64,000 nt of DNA from Chitinophaga pendula (GCF_020386615.1 NZ_CP077769.1:744001-808000); one strand, 5' to 3'. Positions 18,445-27,775 are shown, numbered from the stretch's first letter. Numbers and translations: made by a program. The notes: generated from the sequence alone by a model not told the origin.

Positions 18445-20226
18445 ATGGAGAAGCAGGAGGAGATACCTATCACTATCGCTGAAGCCCTAGCAGATGCCCA
18501 CAAAATATGGAACGATCGCTTTAATCAACTGTTGCTGGGGCAGCAATTGATTACCACGCAAATAGCGCAGCAACAACCGTTGCCCGATATCACCGCGGCT
18601 ATCGCTCAATGGACGAGGAGTTTTCTCGCCGCTGATTGTGCCATTTCCATTTACAATAACGACCCGGTTACGCAACACCTGGAAGTACTCGCATCGGCAG
18701 ACCTTCCGGAAGGTTATCACCAGGATATGCCGGCATTACCAGTAGATGCTTCCACTTGCTGCTTTGGATGCGCAGCCACCACGCAGACTGTGAGCATCGC
18801 TGCCGATATCGCCACCGACGCCCTATGGACCGGCATATGGAGAGACAGGGCCTTGCAATTCCAACTCCAAGCCTGCTGGTCAGCGCCACTGATCACCATC
18901 GAAGGCAGACTACAGGGGGTACTGGCCATCTATTTCAATAAAAAACGTACGCCCGACACCGGAGATACACACCTCATCACACTGGCTGCCCAACTGGTTC
19001 AGGCCGCCATTGTCTCCAATCAGCAAAAAGAAATCAGAATAGCGCAGGAACTGAAAACCCGCGACGAACTGGAAGAAGCCCTGAAAGTAGCTGAAATGGG
19101 TTCCTGGAATATGAACCTGCACACAATGCACTCTACTTACTCCGCTCTCATCCGCAAATGGTTCGGACTGCCGGCTAATAATGCATCCATGGATACCATA
19201 CTCGATAGCATACATCGCGAAGATCGGCAGAGAGTAAAGGCTGCCATCATGAAAGCGATCGCAGAGAATGGGATCTATGAGGTGGAATACCGGGTCATCA
19301 ACCGCGAAAGCAGGCAGGAACGTACCATCTATGTACAAGGTAAAGTACTGCTGGACGACCAGGGCCAACCCTACCTGTTGAGCGGAGTAGCTAAAGATGT
19401 AACGCTCCAGCGTATGACAGCACAACAGTTGGAACAGGAAATTGAAAACAGGACCGTCGAACTAAAAGAAGCCAATAACCACCTGTTGCATGCCAACGAT
19501 AACCTCCAGCAGTTTGTATATGTAGCCAGTCACGACCTGCAGGAACCGCTGAGGAAGATCCACTTCTTCTCCGATATCCTGCTCAACAAACACCAGCTAC
19601 ACCTGGACAACGCCGGACAACAACTGCTGGAAAAAATATCCTTCGCCGCCAAACGAATGACCACGCTCATCAGGGGACTACTGGAATTCTCCCGCCTGAA
19701 CAACAATGACAGGTCCTATGTAACCGTAGACCTCAATCATGTCATAGATAATATCCGCAGCGACTTCGAGCTGGATATCAACAGTAAGGCTGCTTCTTTT
19801 GATGTAACGTCGCTTTGCAGCATACAGGCCGTGCCGGTACAGATCAACCAGTTGTTCTTTAACCTTATCGGTAACGCACTCAAATTTTCGCAGCAAGACC
19901 GGCCGCCACAGATACAGATATCTTCCCGTTATCTTGCTGTAGAAGAAAAGATTATATACCCGGACCTCGATCCGCAGTGTGAATATTGTGAACTGGAAGT
20001 GAAGGACAACGGTATTGGCTTTGATCAGCAATATGCCACGGAGATATTTGAGATATTTCACCGCCTGCATCACCGGGAAACCTACGAAGGAACGGGTATA
20101 GGATTGGCGTTATGCAAAAAGATCGTAGAGAACCATAACGGAAAGATCTTCGCCAGGTCTGCACCTGGCGAAGGAACCAGCTTTCATATCATCCTGCCGG
20201 TTAAAGGGCTGGCGAAAAATTGCTGA
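18445..20226 (+). CDS. GAF/PAS sensor histidine kinase
   Basis: From the ATG at 18445 the protein has about 593 residues and no membrane segment, so it is a cytosolic sensor. A GAF-like domain occupies roughly 60-205, a PAS domain with a PAC-type C-terminus (ERTIYVQGKVLLDDQGQPYL) lies at about 225-345, and a short coiled coil follows. The HisKA domain has the phospho-His in VASHDLQEPLRKIHFF. The HATPase_c domain has NLIGNALKFS, DNGIGFDQ and GTGIGLALC boxes, so it should be active. No response regulator is adjacent, which makes it an orphan or phytochrome-like kinase without the bilin module. Confidence 0.92.
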   Translation: MEKQEEIPITIAEALADAHKIWNDRFNQLLLGQQLITTQIAQQQPLPDITAAIAQWTRSFLAADCAISIYNNDPVTQHLEVLASADLPEGYHQDMPALPVDASTCCFGCAATTQTVSIAADIATDALWTGIWRDRALQFQLQACWSAPLITIEGRLQGVLAIYFNKKRTPDTGDTHLITLAAQLVQAAIVSNQQKEIRIAQELKTRDELEEALKVAEMGSWNMNLHTMHSTYSALIRKWFGLPANNASMDTILDSIHREDRQRVKAAIMKAIAENGIYEVEYRVINRESRQERTIYVQGKVLLDDQGQPYLLSGVAKDVTLQRMTAQQLEQEIENRTVELKEANNHLLHANDNLQQFVYVASHDLQEPLRKIHFFSDILLNKHQLHLDNAGQQLLEKISFAAKRMTTLIRGLLEFSRLNNNDRSYVTVDLNHVIDNIRSDFELDINSKAASFDVTSLCSIQAVPVQINQLFFNLIGNALKFSQQDRPPQIQISSRYLAVEEKIIYPDLDPQCEYCELEVKDNGIGFDQQYATEIFEIFHRLHHRETYEGTGIGLALCKKIVENHNGKIFARSAPGEGTSFHIILPVKGLAKNC

Positions 20227-20272
20227 TCGATATATTACTAATATTTTACTGCGGGATACTTATCCCATGTAC

Positions 20273-21703
20273 TTATCCTGCGATACGTGTCGATTTCATA
20301 CCGGCAGCTTCCAGCATCAGGTAGTGCAGGTCTGTGTTTTTAACGAATGGTTTTAACAGCTCGCTACCGGGACCATACATTGCCAGTTCTACATAGTCGC
20401 CGGAATGATCCATAGATCCCCAGCCGATAGAGGTATACGCCGATTGTATCGCTGCCAGCTGGCGGTAAGGTAACTTACGGGGATTGTACAGCCCTGTCTC
20501 ATCCAACGTTTCATAGTGACTCAGCAAGGTACGGGCTTCTTCTGTCGTGATCACAATACCCTGAGCCACCTCCACACGCTCGATCAGTTTCGCCGGTGTA
20601 TAATCTTTGGTCACCCCGCTCAGTATCCACTCATTGGTATGTTTGAACTTACCTACTTGGTCAAAATGTGCATTGGCCTGATCGCTGTAGAACAGGCCCG
20701 GGTTTGCATTACCATGATCCGTAGTCATGATCACCAGCGTTTCTTTGTCGGCTACTGCGAAGTCAATCGCTACCTTAATAGCATCATCAAAAGCGATCTG
20801 GTCATACAGCAACGCACCGGCATCGTTCGAATGAGCACCCCAGTCCACTTTACCACCTTCTACCTGCATTACAAAGCCATTTTTATGCTGTTGCAGGTGA
20901 GCGATGGCCTGGCGGGTCATCTCTGCGAGGGTAGGTACCTGCTTTTGCAGCTGGCTGTCCTGCAGCTGATCCAGCGAATAAGGCAGGCCGTTCTCATAAA
21001 AGACACCTAATACCGGCGTACCTGGCTGGGCCTTTAATTGCATCAGCTGATCGCGTTCCCGTAGCACGGTATAGCCTTCAGACTGGTAACGGGCGAACAG
21101 GTCTACCTTATCTTTACGTTTGTCTGCACTGAAAAATTCTGTACCGCCACCCAGCATAATATCAAACTTTAGCGGCAGGTATTGCATCGCTATCTCCGAC
21201 TGGTCTCCGCGGCTGCTGTTGCTGATACAAAAGCCGGCAGGGGTGGCGTGTGTGATAGGCACCGTCGTCACACAACCGACTGCTTTACCAGCCGCTTTGA
21301 ACTTCTGCAATATCGGCTTGTAATGCGTACCATCCTTTGCCACATTGATTGCGCCATTAGGTACACGTACGCCGCCACCCCAGGCAGAACTGGCTGCCGA
21401 AGAATCTGTTACCAGCGAGCTGGCAGATGCCGTATCCATCAAAGCCCTTACCGCCTGTCCTTCTTCATACAATTGCATCCAACGGCTCTTACGTCCTTCA
21501 CGGCGCTGCATCAGCAGGCTGGCCATATTAAGGGTGCCGGTACTCATCCCGTCGCTTACCATGAAAATAATATTGCGGGCTTTCTTACCAGCCAGCAGCT
21601 GGTCCGCTGTTATAATCCGTTGCCCTGCCCGGCTACGTACCGCCGGCAATGTCATCCCTAGCAGCGCTAAAGAACTGTTCCTGAAAAAATCTCTTCTGCT
21701 CAT
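20273..21703 (-). CDS. Alkaline phosphatase
   Basis: The enzyme is about 476 residues long from the ATG at 21703. It begins with a twin-arginine-type leader (MSRRDFFRNSSLALLGMTL), which fits a folded metalloenzyme exported to the periplasm. The metal-binding Asp lies in FMVSDGMSTGTL and the nucleophile Ser in LVTDSSAASSAWGGG. Later metal ligands appear in MQVEGGKVDWGAHSND and MTTDHGNANPG. It hydrolyses phosphate monoesters. Transcription is monocistronic on the minus strand, converging with the GAF/PAS kinase gene. No Pho box was identified. Confidence 0.93.
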   Translation of the reverse strand: MSRRDFFRNSSLALLGMTLPAVRSRAGQRIITADQLLAGKKARNIIFMVSDGMSTGTLNMASLLMQRREGRKSRWMQLYEEGQAVRALMDTASASSLVTDSSAASSAWGGGVRVPNGAINVAKDGTHYKPILQKFKAAGKAVGCVTTVPITHATPAGFCISNSSRGDQSEIAMQYLPLKFDIMLGGGTEFFSADKRKDKVDLFARYQSEGYTVLRERDQLMQLKAQPGTPVLGVFYENGLPYSLDQLQDSQLQKQVPTLAEMTRQAIAHLQQHKNGFVMQVEGGKVDWGAHSNDAGALLYDQIAFDDAIKVAIDFAVADKETLVIMTTDHGNANPGLFYSDQANAHFDQVGKFKHTNEWILSGVTKDYTPAKLIERVEVAQGIVITTEEARTLLSHYETLDETGLYNPRKLPYRQLAAIQSAYTSIGWGSMDHSGDYVELAMYGPGSELLKPFVKNTDLHYLMLEAAGMKSTRIAG

Positions 21704-21874
21704 AATTGAATGCGATTGTAATTTATCGGCAACGGAAAGTCCCCCCGTGCACCGCATAAAAGTAAAAAGCAGAAAATAGATATGCAACTTTGTTTCAAAA
21801 ATATAACGATTTGATCATATCTGCTACTTGCATCTGTCCTCTTTTCTATTAAGCGTGTCAGGTTGACAATAGGG

Positions 21875-21912
21875 GAAAAAAGTAAAGAGCTACCCACCGG
21901 GCAGCTCTTTAC
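21875..21912 (-). terminator. Intrinsic terminator behind the alpha/beta hydrolase gene
   Basis: A 10-bp perfect stem (21882-21891 with 21903-21912, GTAAAGAGCT) encloses 11 nt and is followed on the minus strand by a run of six or seven T residues. It lies 25 nt beyond the stop of the hydrolase gene. Confidence 0.88.
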
Positions 21913-21937
21913 GTATATGGTAATATGGTACAGCGCT

Positions 21938-23275
21938 TCAACGTCGGCGTACGTTCGCCCGTATCCAGGCAGCGAGGTCGGTGATCAGCTGTGTATCTAC
22001 CTGTCCGGGCAGCGAGTATTCCAGCGGTACGCTGGGCCTGTCAGTGTTCAGCGAGATCATCTGGTGGTTGAGGGTAGGATAGAATTTGAAAGTGACGCCA
22101 GGTACATCTGCCAGTTTGATTTTCCAGAGATCGAATTCTTTTGTAGTAACCTGGTAATCACGGCCACCTTGTGCGATGAAGATCGGAATACCCAGGCTGG
22201 CAGCTACCAGGCCGGGATCGTATTGTTTAAGGTCCAGCCAGTAACCGGCTCTTACATGATCAGGCAGGGAGTCTATGCTGGCAGCGGCAGACAAAGTATC
22301 GGAGGCGACGCGTTGCCATTGCCTGCGCATCTTGTCATATACGTCGTTGGACATGGTCTTTCTGCTATGTAGGTAGTCCAGCTGTTCCAGTACCGTCACG
22401 CCAAGGTCGCGCACATTGGCTTCCAGCAATGCAATGCCGCTCACATTCGGTTGGCCGGCAGCTATGCGCGGCGCCAGCATCCCTCCCAGGCTATGGCCTA
22501 CATAGAAGATGTTGCTGGTATCGACACCTGGCAGCGTGCAAAGGTAACGCAGGGCAGCAATGGCATCGTTGGTCACTTCGTCAGCTACGGTATAATCAGC
22601 CTGCATCGAGGCTGCATTGGCCACTGTACGTTTATCATAACGAAGCACAGCGATACCCTGCTCACTCAGCCCATCGGCCAGGTCGCGGTATATCTTGTTA
22701 GGACCGTATGTGCCATCCATATCGGTGGGACCGGAGCCCCCCAGCAATATTGCCGCAGGATACTTACCCGGCTGGTTGGGAAGTGTCAGCCGGCCATTCA
22801 GCAGGATACCGTCCGTTGGGATGGACACGTTGATAGCTGTATAGAAAGAGGAAGGCCGGTCGGAGAGGGGGCTGGTACTGGCCGGCGATATAGGCGGCAT
22901 ATCTTCGGCCAGCGTGTAGGATAATATCTTATGTGCCGGCGAGAAGATAAAACGGATGCGGATGGTATGACGATCAAATACGCAGGTTTCGATGATGGTA
23001 GTGTAGCTCTGCTGCGGAATGATCTCGCTGGTCCAGGAACGGCGATAACTGCCGTTGGCAAACTGGATCTGGTCAGTCCAGATAGACCGTAATCCACTTT
23101 CATTCAGCCGGCTGGTAACTCCGGCGTCCATTAACTGCAGCGCTTCGGCAAATTGCCCTCTCTGTTGCAGGGTCAGGAATTGTTTGGTCAGTAATGTGTC
23201 GTTGTTACTTTGCCTGGCCAACGCGGCGCTACAACTCAGTACACAAAATAGACATAGCAGGGTTAATGTCTTCAT
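21938..23275 (-). CDS. Secreted alpha/beta hydrolase with N-terminal DUF3887-like domain
   Basis: The 445-residue protein has a Sec signal peptide (MKTLTLLCLFCVLSCSAALA). A DUF3887-like domain of about 100 residues follows, and then an alpha/beta hydrolase domain with ILLGGSGPTDMDGTYG, the RYDKRTV segment and a nucleophile elbow FYVGHSLGG (Ser). Such two-domain proteins are periplasmic esterases or peptidases of unclear substrate. A paralogous hydrolase domain is encoded at 41296-42270. It lies downstream of the LysR gene on the same strand but with its own terminator. Confidence 0.88.
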   Translation of the reverse strand: MKTLTLLCLFCVLSCSAALARQSNNDTLLTKQFLTLQQRGQFAEALQLMDAGVTSRLNESGLRSIWTDQIQFANGSYRRSWTSEIIPQQSYTTIIETCVFDRHTIRIRFIFSPAHKILSYTLAEDMPPISPASTSPLSDRPSSFYTAINVSIPTDGILLNGRLTLPNQPGKYPAAILLGGSGPTDMDGTYGPNKIYRDLADGLSEQGIAVLRYDKRTVANAASMQADYTVADEVTNDAIAALRYLCTLPGVDTSNIFYVGHSLGGMLAPRIAAGQPNVSGIALLEANVRDLGVTVLEQLDYLHSRKTMSNDVYDKMRRQWQRVASDTLSAAASIDSLPDHVRAGYWLDLKQYDPGLVAASLGIPIFIAQGGRDYQVTTKEFDLWKIKLADVPGVTFKFYPTLNHQMISLNTDRPSVPLEYSLPGQVDTQLITDLAAWIRANVRRR

Positions 23276-23323
23276 AGCGAAACGATCGGGATTTCACTAA
23301 AGATACAGCTATAGGGCGACATT

Positions 23324-23363
23324 TTTATTCCAATGGTAATGGCAGCTTTATTCCAATGGTAAT
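23324..23363. repeat. 17-bp direct repeat at the 3' end of the LysR gene
   Basis: The sequence TTTATTCCAATGGTAAT occurs at 23324-23340 and again at 23347-23363, 23 nt apart. The second copy contains the stop codon and last residues (LPLE) of the LysR regulator, so the first copy is a short tandem duplication of the gene's 3' end lying behind the stop. Confidence 0.9.
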
Positions 23364-24253
23364 TGCAATCCCTTGAACAATGTTTGCATAGTCGTGATCT
23401 GTTTGCTGGTCACATGGGCCTTGTCATAAGCCAGGTAGATAGTATTGTGTGTATCCGTAGGCGTAGCCCACAGCTTTTGCAGCAGTCCTCTGTTGATCAG
23501 ATCGCATACCAGGTAGTCGGACGCGATGGTAACGCCTTTGCCGTGGATGAGTGCTGTAAGGATAGAGGTGAAGTCGGGGATGATATAACGGGGCCGCACC
23601 GGTGGGCGCTTGCGGAAGTTGTTGAGCCAGAAGCGGCGTATGATCATCAGGTCGCCGCTATAGGCAAACCAGTCCTGCGCTGTCAGCCACTGCTCTGCCT
23701 GCACTAGGTTATCTTCGGCCAGCGCCTTCGCCAGCGAGGTAGCGTCCAGTTGTGTGCTGCCTACCAGGTGGAAACGTTCCTTCAACACCGGCTCATACAC
23801 CACATTCCGCTCCGTACAATGGGTGGCGATCACAAAATCCAACTCTCCCTTGTTCAACTTCTGCATCAGGTCCCGGGTGATCCCAAACTCAAAGATGAAA
23901 TGAGCCGGCACCTGGCTGATATGCGGCGCCATAATGGCCTCAAAAAATTCCCTCGGCGCTCCAATGCGGGTGATCGGCATACAGTCGTAAAGACAGGCCT
24001 CCCGGAAGTCCGTTTCCACCGTTTCCAGCTTCTCCACCGCCTCGATGATCTGGGTGTAAAATAACTTACCATAATCCGTCGGTACCATTTTCCGCGGCTT
24101 ACGTTCAAATAACTGCTGCCCCGTATAGTGCTCCAATGCAGACAGATGCTGACTTACATTGGGCTGGGAAATAGATAACTCCTGTGCCGCTCCGGTCAGC
24201 GTCCCCGTCTGATAGATCGCCTTGAAGGTGCGGTACCATTCGAAATTTACCAT
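23348..24253 (-). CDS. LysR family transcriptional regulator
   Basis: The 301-residue protein has an N-terminal winged HTH (WYRTFKAIYQTGTLTGAAQ, then SQPNVSQHLSALEHYTG) and a C-terminal substrate-binding domain. The ATG at 24253 is preferred, because the frame further upstream offers only TTG. It is divergent from an SDR/serine-hydrolase operon with 119 nt between the starts. An inverted-repeat-rich AT region in that gap is a good operator candidate. It probably controls the divergent oxidoreductase gene, as is common for LysR pairs. Confidence 0.92.
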   Translation of the reverse strand: MVNFEWYRTFKAIYQTGTLTGAAQELSISQPNVSQHLSALEHYTGQQLFERKPRKMVPTDYGKLFYTQIIEAVEKLETVETDFREACLYDCMPITRIGAPREFFEAIMAPHISQVPAHFIFEFGITRDLMQKLNKGELDFVIATHCTERNVVYEPVLKERFHLVGSTQLDATSLAKALAEDNLVQAEQWLTAQDWFAYSGDLMIIRRFWLNNFRKRPPVRPRYIIPDFTSILTALIHGKGVTIASDYLVCDLINRGLLQKLWATPTDTHNTIYLAYDKAHVTSKQITTMQTLFKGLQLPLE

Positions 24254-24261
24254 ACGCAAAT

Positions 24262-24310
24262 GTATAAATAAATTTATACTGACTAATAAATTACATTATT
24301 TTATTTATAC
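24262..24310. promoter_or_regulatory. Candidate operator between LysR and SDR genes
   Basis: Two 11-bp arms, GTATAAATAAA at 24262-24272 and TTTATTTATAC at 24300-24310, are perfect inverted repeats separated by 27 nt. The left part also contains a smaller perfect palindrome with arms TATAAAT and ATTTATA (24263-24269 and 24272-24278) that fits a T-N11-A LysR half-box. Position in a divergent gap and symmetry support an operator, but AT-richness makes chance matches likelier. Confidence 0.5.
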
Positions 24311-24372
24311 GTCAAGAAGTGCCAGCTTTGTAGTGTGAAGCAACATTATTACAGATTGAAAATTTAAAAAAG

Positions 24373-25167
24373 ATGGATTTACAATTAACAGGAAAAACAG
24401 CATTTATAAGTGGAGCTACGCAGGGGATAGGTTTTGGTATTGCCAAACAACTGCTGGAGGAAGGTGCAAAGGTGATTATTAACGGCCGGAGCCGGGAGAA
24501 GCTGGCGGCAGCTGTACAACGGTTGAAGGAGCAGGTGCCGGGTGCACAGGTAAGCGGTATCGCCGCCGATTTTGCGGATGTAGCGACGGTGGATGCGTTA
24601 TTGGCGGAGTTGCCGGAAGTAGACATCCTGGTCAATAATGCTGGTATTTTCGAACCTAAACCATTTACGGAGATTACGGACGCGGACTGGCTGCACTTTT
24701 TCGAAGTGAATGTGCTGAGCGGCATACGGTTGTCCCGCCATTACCTGCCGAAGATGTTGGCGAAGAACTGGGGGCGTATCATCTTTATCTCCAGTGAGTC
24801 GGCGATCAATATACCGGAAGAGATGATACAATACGGTACCACTAAAACGGCGCAGCTGGCCATCAGCCGCGGGCTGGCGGAACTGACCAAGCGCACCGGT
24901 GTGACGGTCAATACGATATTACCTGGCCCTACCAGCTCTGAAGGGGTCGATGAGTTTATGAAACAGATGGCTGTATCTGAACATACTACTAAAGAACAGG
25001 TGGAAGAAGACTTTTTTAAAAAGTTACGTCCGACCTCTTTACTACAGCGCCTGGCAACAGTAGAAGAGGTAGCTAATCTTGTTACCTATATAGCCAGCCC
25101 CCGCTCATCAGCTACCAATGGTGCCGCATTAAGAGTTGACGGTGGCGTCGTAAAATCCATTATCTAA
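24373..25167 (+). CDS. SDR family oxidoreductase
   Basis: The 264-residue protein is a classical short-chain dehydrogenase/reductase. It has the Rossmann motif SGATQGIGFGIAK at 14-26, VNNAG near 88 and a catalytic Ser plus YxxxK in ISSESAINIP and YGTTKTAQ. It likely uses NAD(P)H on a carbonyl substrate. It is the first gene of a plus-strand unit with a serine hydrolase gene 31 nt downstream and is divergent from a LysR regulator that probably controls it. Confidence 0.93.
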   Translation: MDLQLTGKTAFISGATQGIGFGIAKQLLEEGAKVIINGRSREKLAAAVQRLKEQVPGAQVSGIAADFADVATVDALLAELPEVDILVNNAGIFEPKPFTEITDADWLHFFEVNVLSGIRLSRHYLPKMLAKNWGRIIFISSESAINIPEEMIQYGTTKTAQLAISRGLAELTKRTGVTVNTILPGPTSSEGVDEFMKQMAVSEHTTKEQVEEDFFKKLRPTSLLQRLATVEEVANLVTYIASPRSSATNGAALRVDGGVVKSII

Positions 25168-25198
25168 ACCCCATGATACCCCTAAAATACTATGGACA

Positions 25199-26503
25199 AT
25201 GAAACACAGTACAATTATACATACAACAGCATGGACCTTATTCAAGGTATGGAGTATACTGCTATTCAGCAGTGCGAGCTTATACGGGCAGGTCACGCAA
25301 GGTGTCAATAAAGAGCGCCTGCAGCAGCTGGACCGTTTGATAACGGAGCATATCCGGCAGCAACATATTCCCGGTGCCAGCGCTTTGATCATCCGCAATG
25401 GAGAGATCATCTATAATAAAGCATTCGGCTATGCAGATATAGCTGCACAGCGCCCGATGCAGACCAACAGCATATTCCGTATCGCGTCACAAAGTAAGGC
25501 GATCACCAGCCTGGCAGCTATGATGCTGTGGGAGGAGGGGCATTTCCTGCTGGACGATCCTATCTCCAAATGGATACCTGCTTTCAAAGATGCGCAGGTG
25601 CTGAACAGTTATGACAGCCACGATACTACTTATACGACCCGTACGGCAGCGCGGGAGATCACGGTACGCGACCTGCTGCGGCATACTTCCGGTATTGCCT
25701 ACCCGGCCGTGTTCAGCGACCACCGGATGTGGGCGATCTATATGAAGGCCGGTGTGCCCAGCGGGATCGGTACCACCAAAGGCACGCTGAAAGAAAGTGT
25801 GGAATTGATGGCCAAACAGCCATTACAACATGATCCCGGCACTGCTTTTACGTACGGATATAACACCGATATATTAGGTTACCTGGTGGAGATATGGAGT
25901 GGTCTGTCACTGGAAGAGTTCTTCCACAAACGGATATTCACGCCGCTGGAGATGCAGGATACCTATCTGCACATTCCTGCAGAAAAACAAGCGCGCCTGG
26001 TGACCCTCTACGAAAGTAAAGGTGCGCAGCTGGTCAGGACCGATCACCCGATATATGAAGGCGTAGATCCGCAGTTCCCGAATTTAAACGGAACCTATCT
26101 GTCCGGTGGCGCCGGGCTGAGCTCCACAACCGGAGACTACGCGCGGTTCCTCAGCCTCATACTTAACAAAGGTAGCTACAAAGGCAAACGCCTGGTGAGC
26201 CGCAAGACGATAGCGCTGATGCTGACCAACCAGTTGCCCGAAGGAGTGCATGCCTCTCCTTTTCCTGCACAGGCACCGGATTTTCAATTTGGCCTGGGCT
26301 TCGAACTGGAGACTGCCAAAAACGATTATCTCCAGCCGTACAGCATAGGTACTTTCAGCTGGGGAGGTGCATTTAATACGCACTATTGGGCAGACCCCAA
26401 AGAACAGTTGATCGGATTAATATTTACGCAGGAATATCTTTCTCCTTACTGGCGTATAGGCGAAGCCTTTAAAGTGGGTACCTACCAGGCTTTACAGGAT
26501 TAA
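25199..26503 (+). CDS. Serine hydrolase (class C beta-lactamase-like family)
   Basis: The 434-residue protein has a hydrophobic leader (LFKVWSILLFSSASLYGQ) consistent with export. The beta-lactamase family SxxK motif is FRIASQSKAIT and the Tyr motif is FTYGYNTDILGYLVE. The family of esterases and penicillin-binding-protein-like enzymes has many substrates, and there is no ampR or cell-wall context here, so resistance should not be assumed. It follows the SDR gene at 31 nt and ends before a strong terminator. Confidence 0.9.
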   Translation: MKHSTIIHTTAWTLFKVWSILLFSSASLYGQVTQGVNKERLQQLDRLITEHIRQQHIPGASALIIRNGEIIYNKAFGYADIAAQRPMQTNSIFRIASQSKAITSLAAMMLWEEGHFLLDDPISKWIPAFKDAQVLNSYDSHDTTYTTRTAAREITVRDLLRHTSGIAYPAVFSDHRMWAIYMKAGVPSGIGTTKGTLKESVELMAKQPLQHDPGTAFTYGYNTDILGYLVEIWSGLSLEEFFHKRIFTPLEMQDTYLHIPAEKQARLVTLYESKGAQLVRTDHPIYEGVDPQFPNLNGTYLSGGAGLSSTTGDYARFLSLILNKGSYKGKRLVSRKTIALMLTNQLPEGVHASPFPAQAPDFQFGLGFELETAKNDYLQPYSIGTFSWGGAFNTHYWADPKEQLIGLIFTQEYLSPYWRIGEAFKVGTYQALQD

Positions 26504-26523
26504 GGGTTTATTACATAACAACG

Positions 26524-26560
26524 AAGGGGGATGCCTGTGCAGGTGTCCCTCTTTTTTTTT
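26524..26560 (+). terminator. Intrinsic terminator behind the serine hydrolase gene
   Basis: A GC-rich hairpin with outer arms AGGGGGA and TCCCTCT (one wobble pair) is followed by nine T residues. It lies 21 nt behind the stop of the serine hydrolase gene and just before the convergent HxlR gene. Confidence 0.88.
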
Positions 26561-26568
26561 GTGTGTCC

Positions 26569-26997
26569 TTATTTTGTTGTGGTAGGTAGAGTGTTAATTG
26601 TGTCTGTATCTGTGTCTGTGTTGGCAGTGTTATCGGTGCCGTTGCGATGTATATCTCCCCAAGTGTTGAGCTGTTTCCAGATAGGGGCCAGTAACTTAGC
26701 ATATTCACTGAGTTCATATTCTACACGGGGAGGTACTTCTGCATATACTTTACGACGGATCAGCTGATCTCTTTCCAATTCTTTCAGCTGCAAAGTGAGC
26801 ATACGTTCTGATATCTGAGGGATGGCCTGTTTGAGGTCCCGGAAGCGCATAACGTGGTGGGCATTGTCTTCCAGTTTGAACAATATCAATAGTTTCCAGC
26901 GGCCACTGAGGATATTCAATGCATAGACCATTCCGCAACGGTCTCCTGTTACTTTACGGTTGATATTGTTAGATGAGTTTTCTTTTCTACCTGGCAT
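26569..26997 (-). CDS. HxlR family transcriptional regulator
   Basis: The 142-residue protein has the HxlR winged-helix layout: Cys in GDRCGMVYALNILSGRWKLL, then MRFRDLKQAIPQISERMLT and LKELERDQLIRRKVY. The cysteine near residue 21 is the redox- or electrophile-sensing position in many members. The C-terminus carries a low-complexity tail (NTDTDTDTINT) encoded by hexanucleotide-like repeats. It is divergent from an NAD(P)H oxidoreductase gene, the usual arrangement for regulators of quinone or aldehyde detoxification. Confidence 0.92.
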   Translation of the reverse strand: MPGRKENSSNNINRKVTGDRCGMVYALNILSGRWKLLILFKLEDNAHHVMRFRDLKQAIPQISERMLTLQLKELERDQLIRRKVYAEVPPRVEYELSEYAKLLAPIWKQLNTWGDIHRNGTDNTANTDTDTDTINTLPTTTK

Positions 26998-27031
26998 TAC
27001 TTACAAATTTGTTCGTGACACACAATTCGCG

Positions 27032-27050
27032 TACTATCTCAAAGTTAGTA
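27032..27050. promoter_or_regulatory. Candidate HxlR operator
   Basis: Inverted arms TACTA (27032-27036) and TAGTA (27046-27050) lie 9 nt apart in the 109-nt gap between the HxlR gene and its divergent oxidoreductase gene. The motif resembles the TACT...AGTA symmetry described for HxlR/YodB-type regulators. It is short, so this is a position-based suggestion. Confidence 0.35.
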
Positions 27051-27106
27051 AGGACGCGCCTAATTTTGCTTTTAAAATAATACGAAATATCAACCGATAG
27101 TTAATC

Positions 27107-27775
27107 ATGAAAGTTTTAATTGTATTAGCACACCCGGAGCCACAGAGTTTTAATGCAGCGATGTATCGTACAGCGGTACAGGCAGTAGAGGCTGCCGGAC
27201 ATGAAGTGAAAGTATCTGACCTCAACCAACAGGCATTCTATGCGGTGTCTGACCGTTCCAATTTTAAGAGTGCCAAAGATGCGCAGTTCCTGAAGTTACA
27301 GCTGGAAGAAACCTATGCTACATCGACGCGGACTTTTTCTCCTGGTCTTGAAGCAGAGATACAGAAAGTGGAGTGGTGCGATCTGATGATCTGGCAATTT
27401 CCGCTATGGTGGTTTGGACTGCCTGCTATCCTGAAGGGATGGGTAGACCGGGTATTTGCCATGGGCCGCGCTTATGGTGATGGCCATGTATATGAGCATG
27501 GACTCTTCAGAGGTAAAAAAGCGTTATTGTCTCTTACAACCGGTGGAGGCGTTGCGGACTATGAGTCGACAGGGTTGAATGGAGATATGCAAGGTATATT
27601 GAGACCTATTCACCGGGGTATTCTTGAATTCACCGGCTTTGAAGTGTTGCAGCCTCAGCTGGTATACGGACCTGCCAGGTTAACGGAAGAAGAGCGCCGG
27701 CGGGAGCTGGATAACTGGACATCGCGTTTACAGCAGATCACTACGGAGACCGCTATCCAGGTAGGCATGTACTAA
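27107..27775 (+). CDS. NAD(P)H-dependent quinone oxidoreductase (flavodoxin-like fold)
   Basis: The 222-residue protein is in the NAD(P)H dehydrogenase (quinone)/Kef-ancillary flavodoxin-like family. It starts KVLIVLAHPEPQSFNAAM, then has WCDLMIWQFPLWWFGLPAIL, GWVDRVFAMGRAYG and SLTTGGGVADYES, which line the FMN/FAD site. It would reduce quinones or other electrophiles by two electrons. It is divergent from the HxlR regulator and followed by a strong terminator, so it is a single-gene unit probably derepressed by electrophile stress. Confidence 0.93.
   Translation: MKVLIVLAHPEPQSFNAAMYRTAVQAVEAAGHEVKVSDLNQQAFYAVSDRSNFKSAKDAQFLKLQLEETYATSTRTFSPGLEAEIQKVEWCDLMIWQFPLWWFGLPAILKGWVDRVFAMGRAYGDGHVYEHGLFRGKKALLSLTTGGGVADYESTGLNGDMQGILRPIHRGILEFTGFEVLQPQLVYGPARLTEEERRRELDNWTSRLQQITTETAIQVGMY

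Noticed and set aside
25199..26503. Serine hydrolase as an antibiotic resistance beta-lactamase
   Set aside because: Only the general family motifs are present; no ampR, no class C-specific context, and the operon partner is an oxidoreductase.
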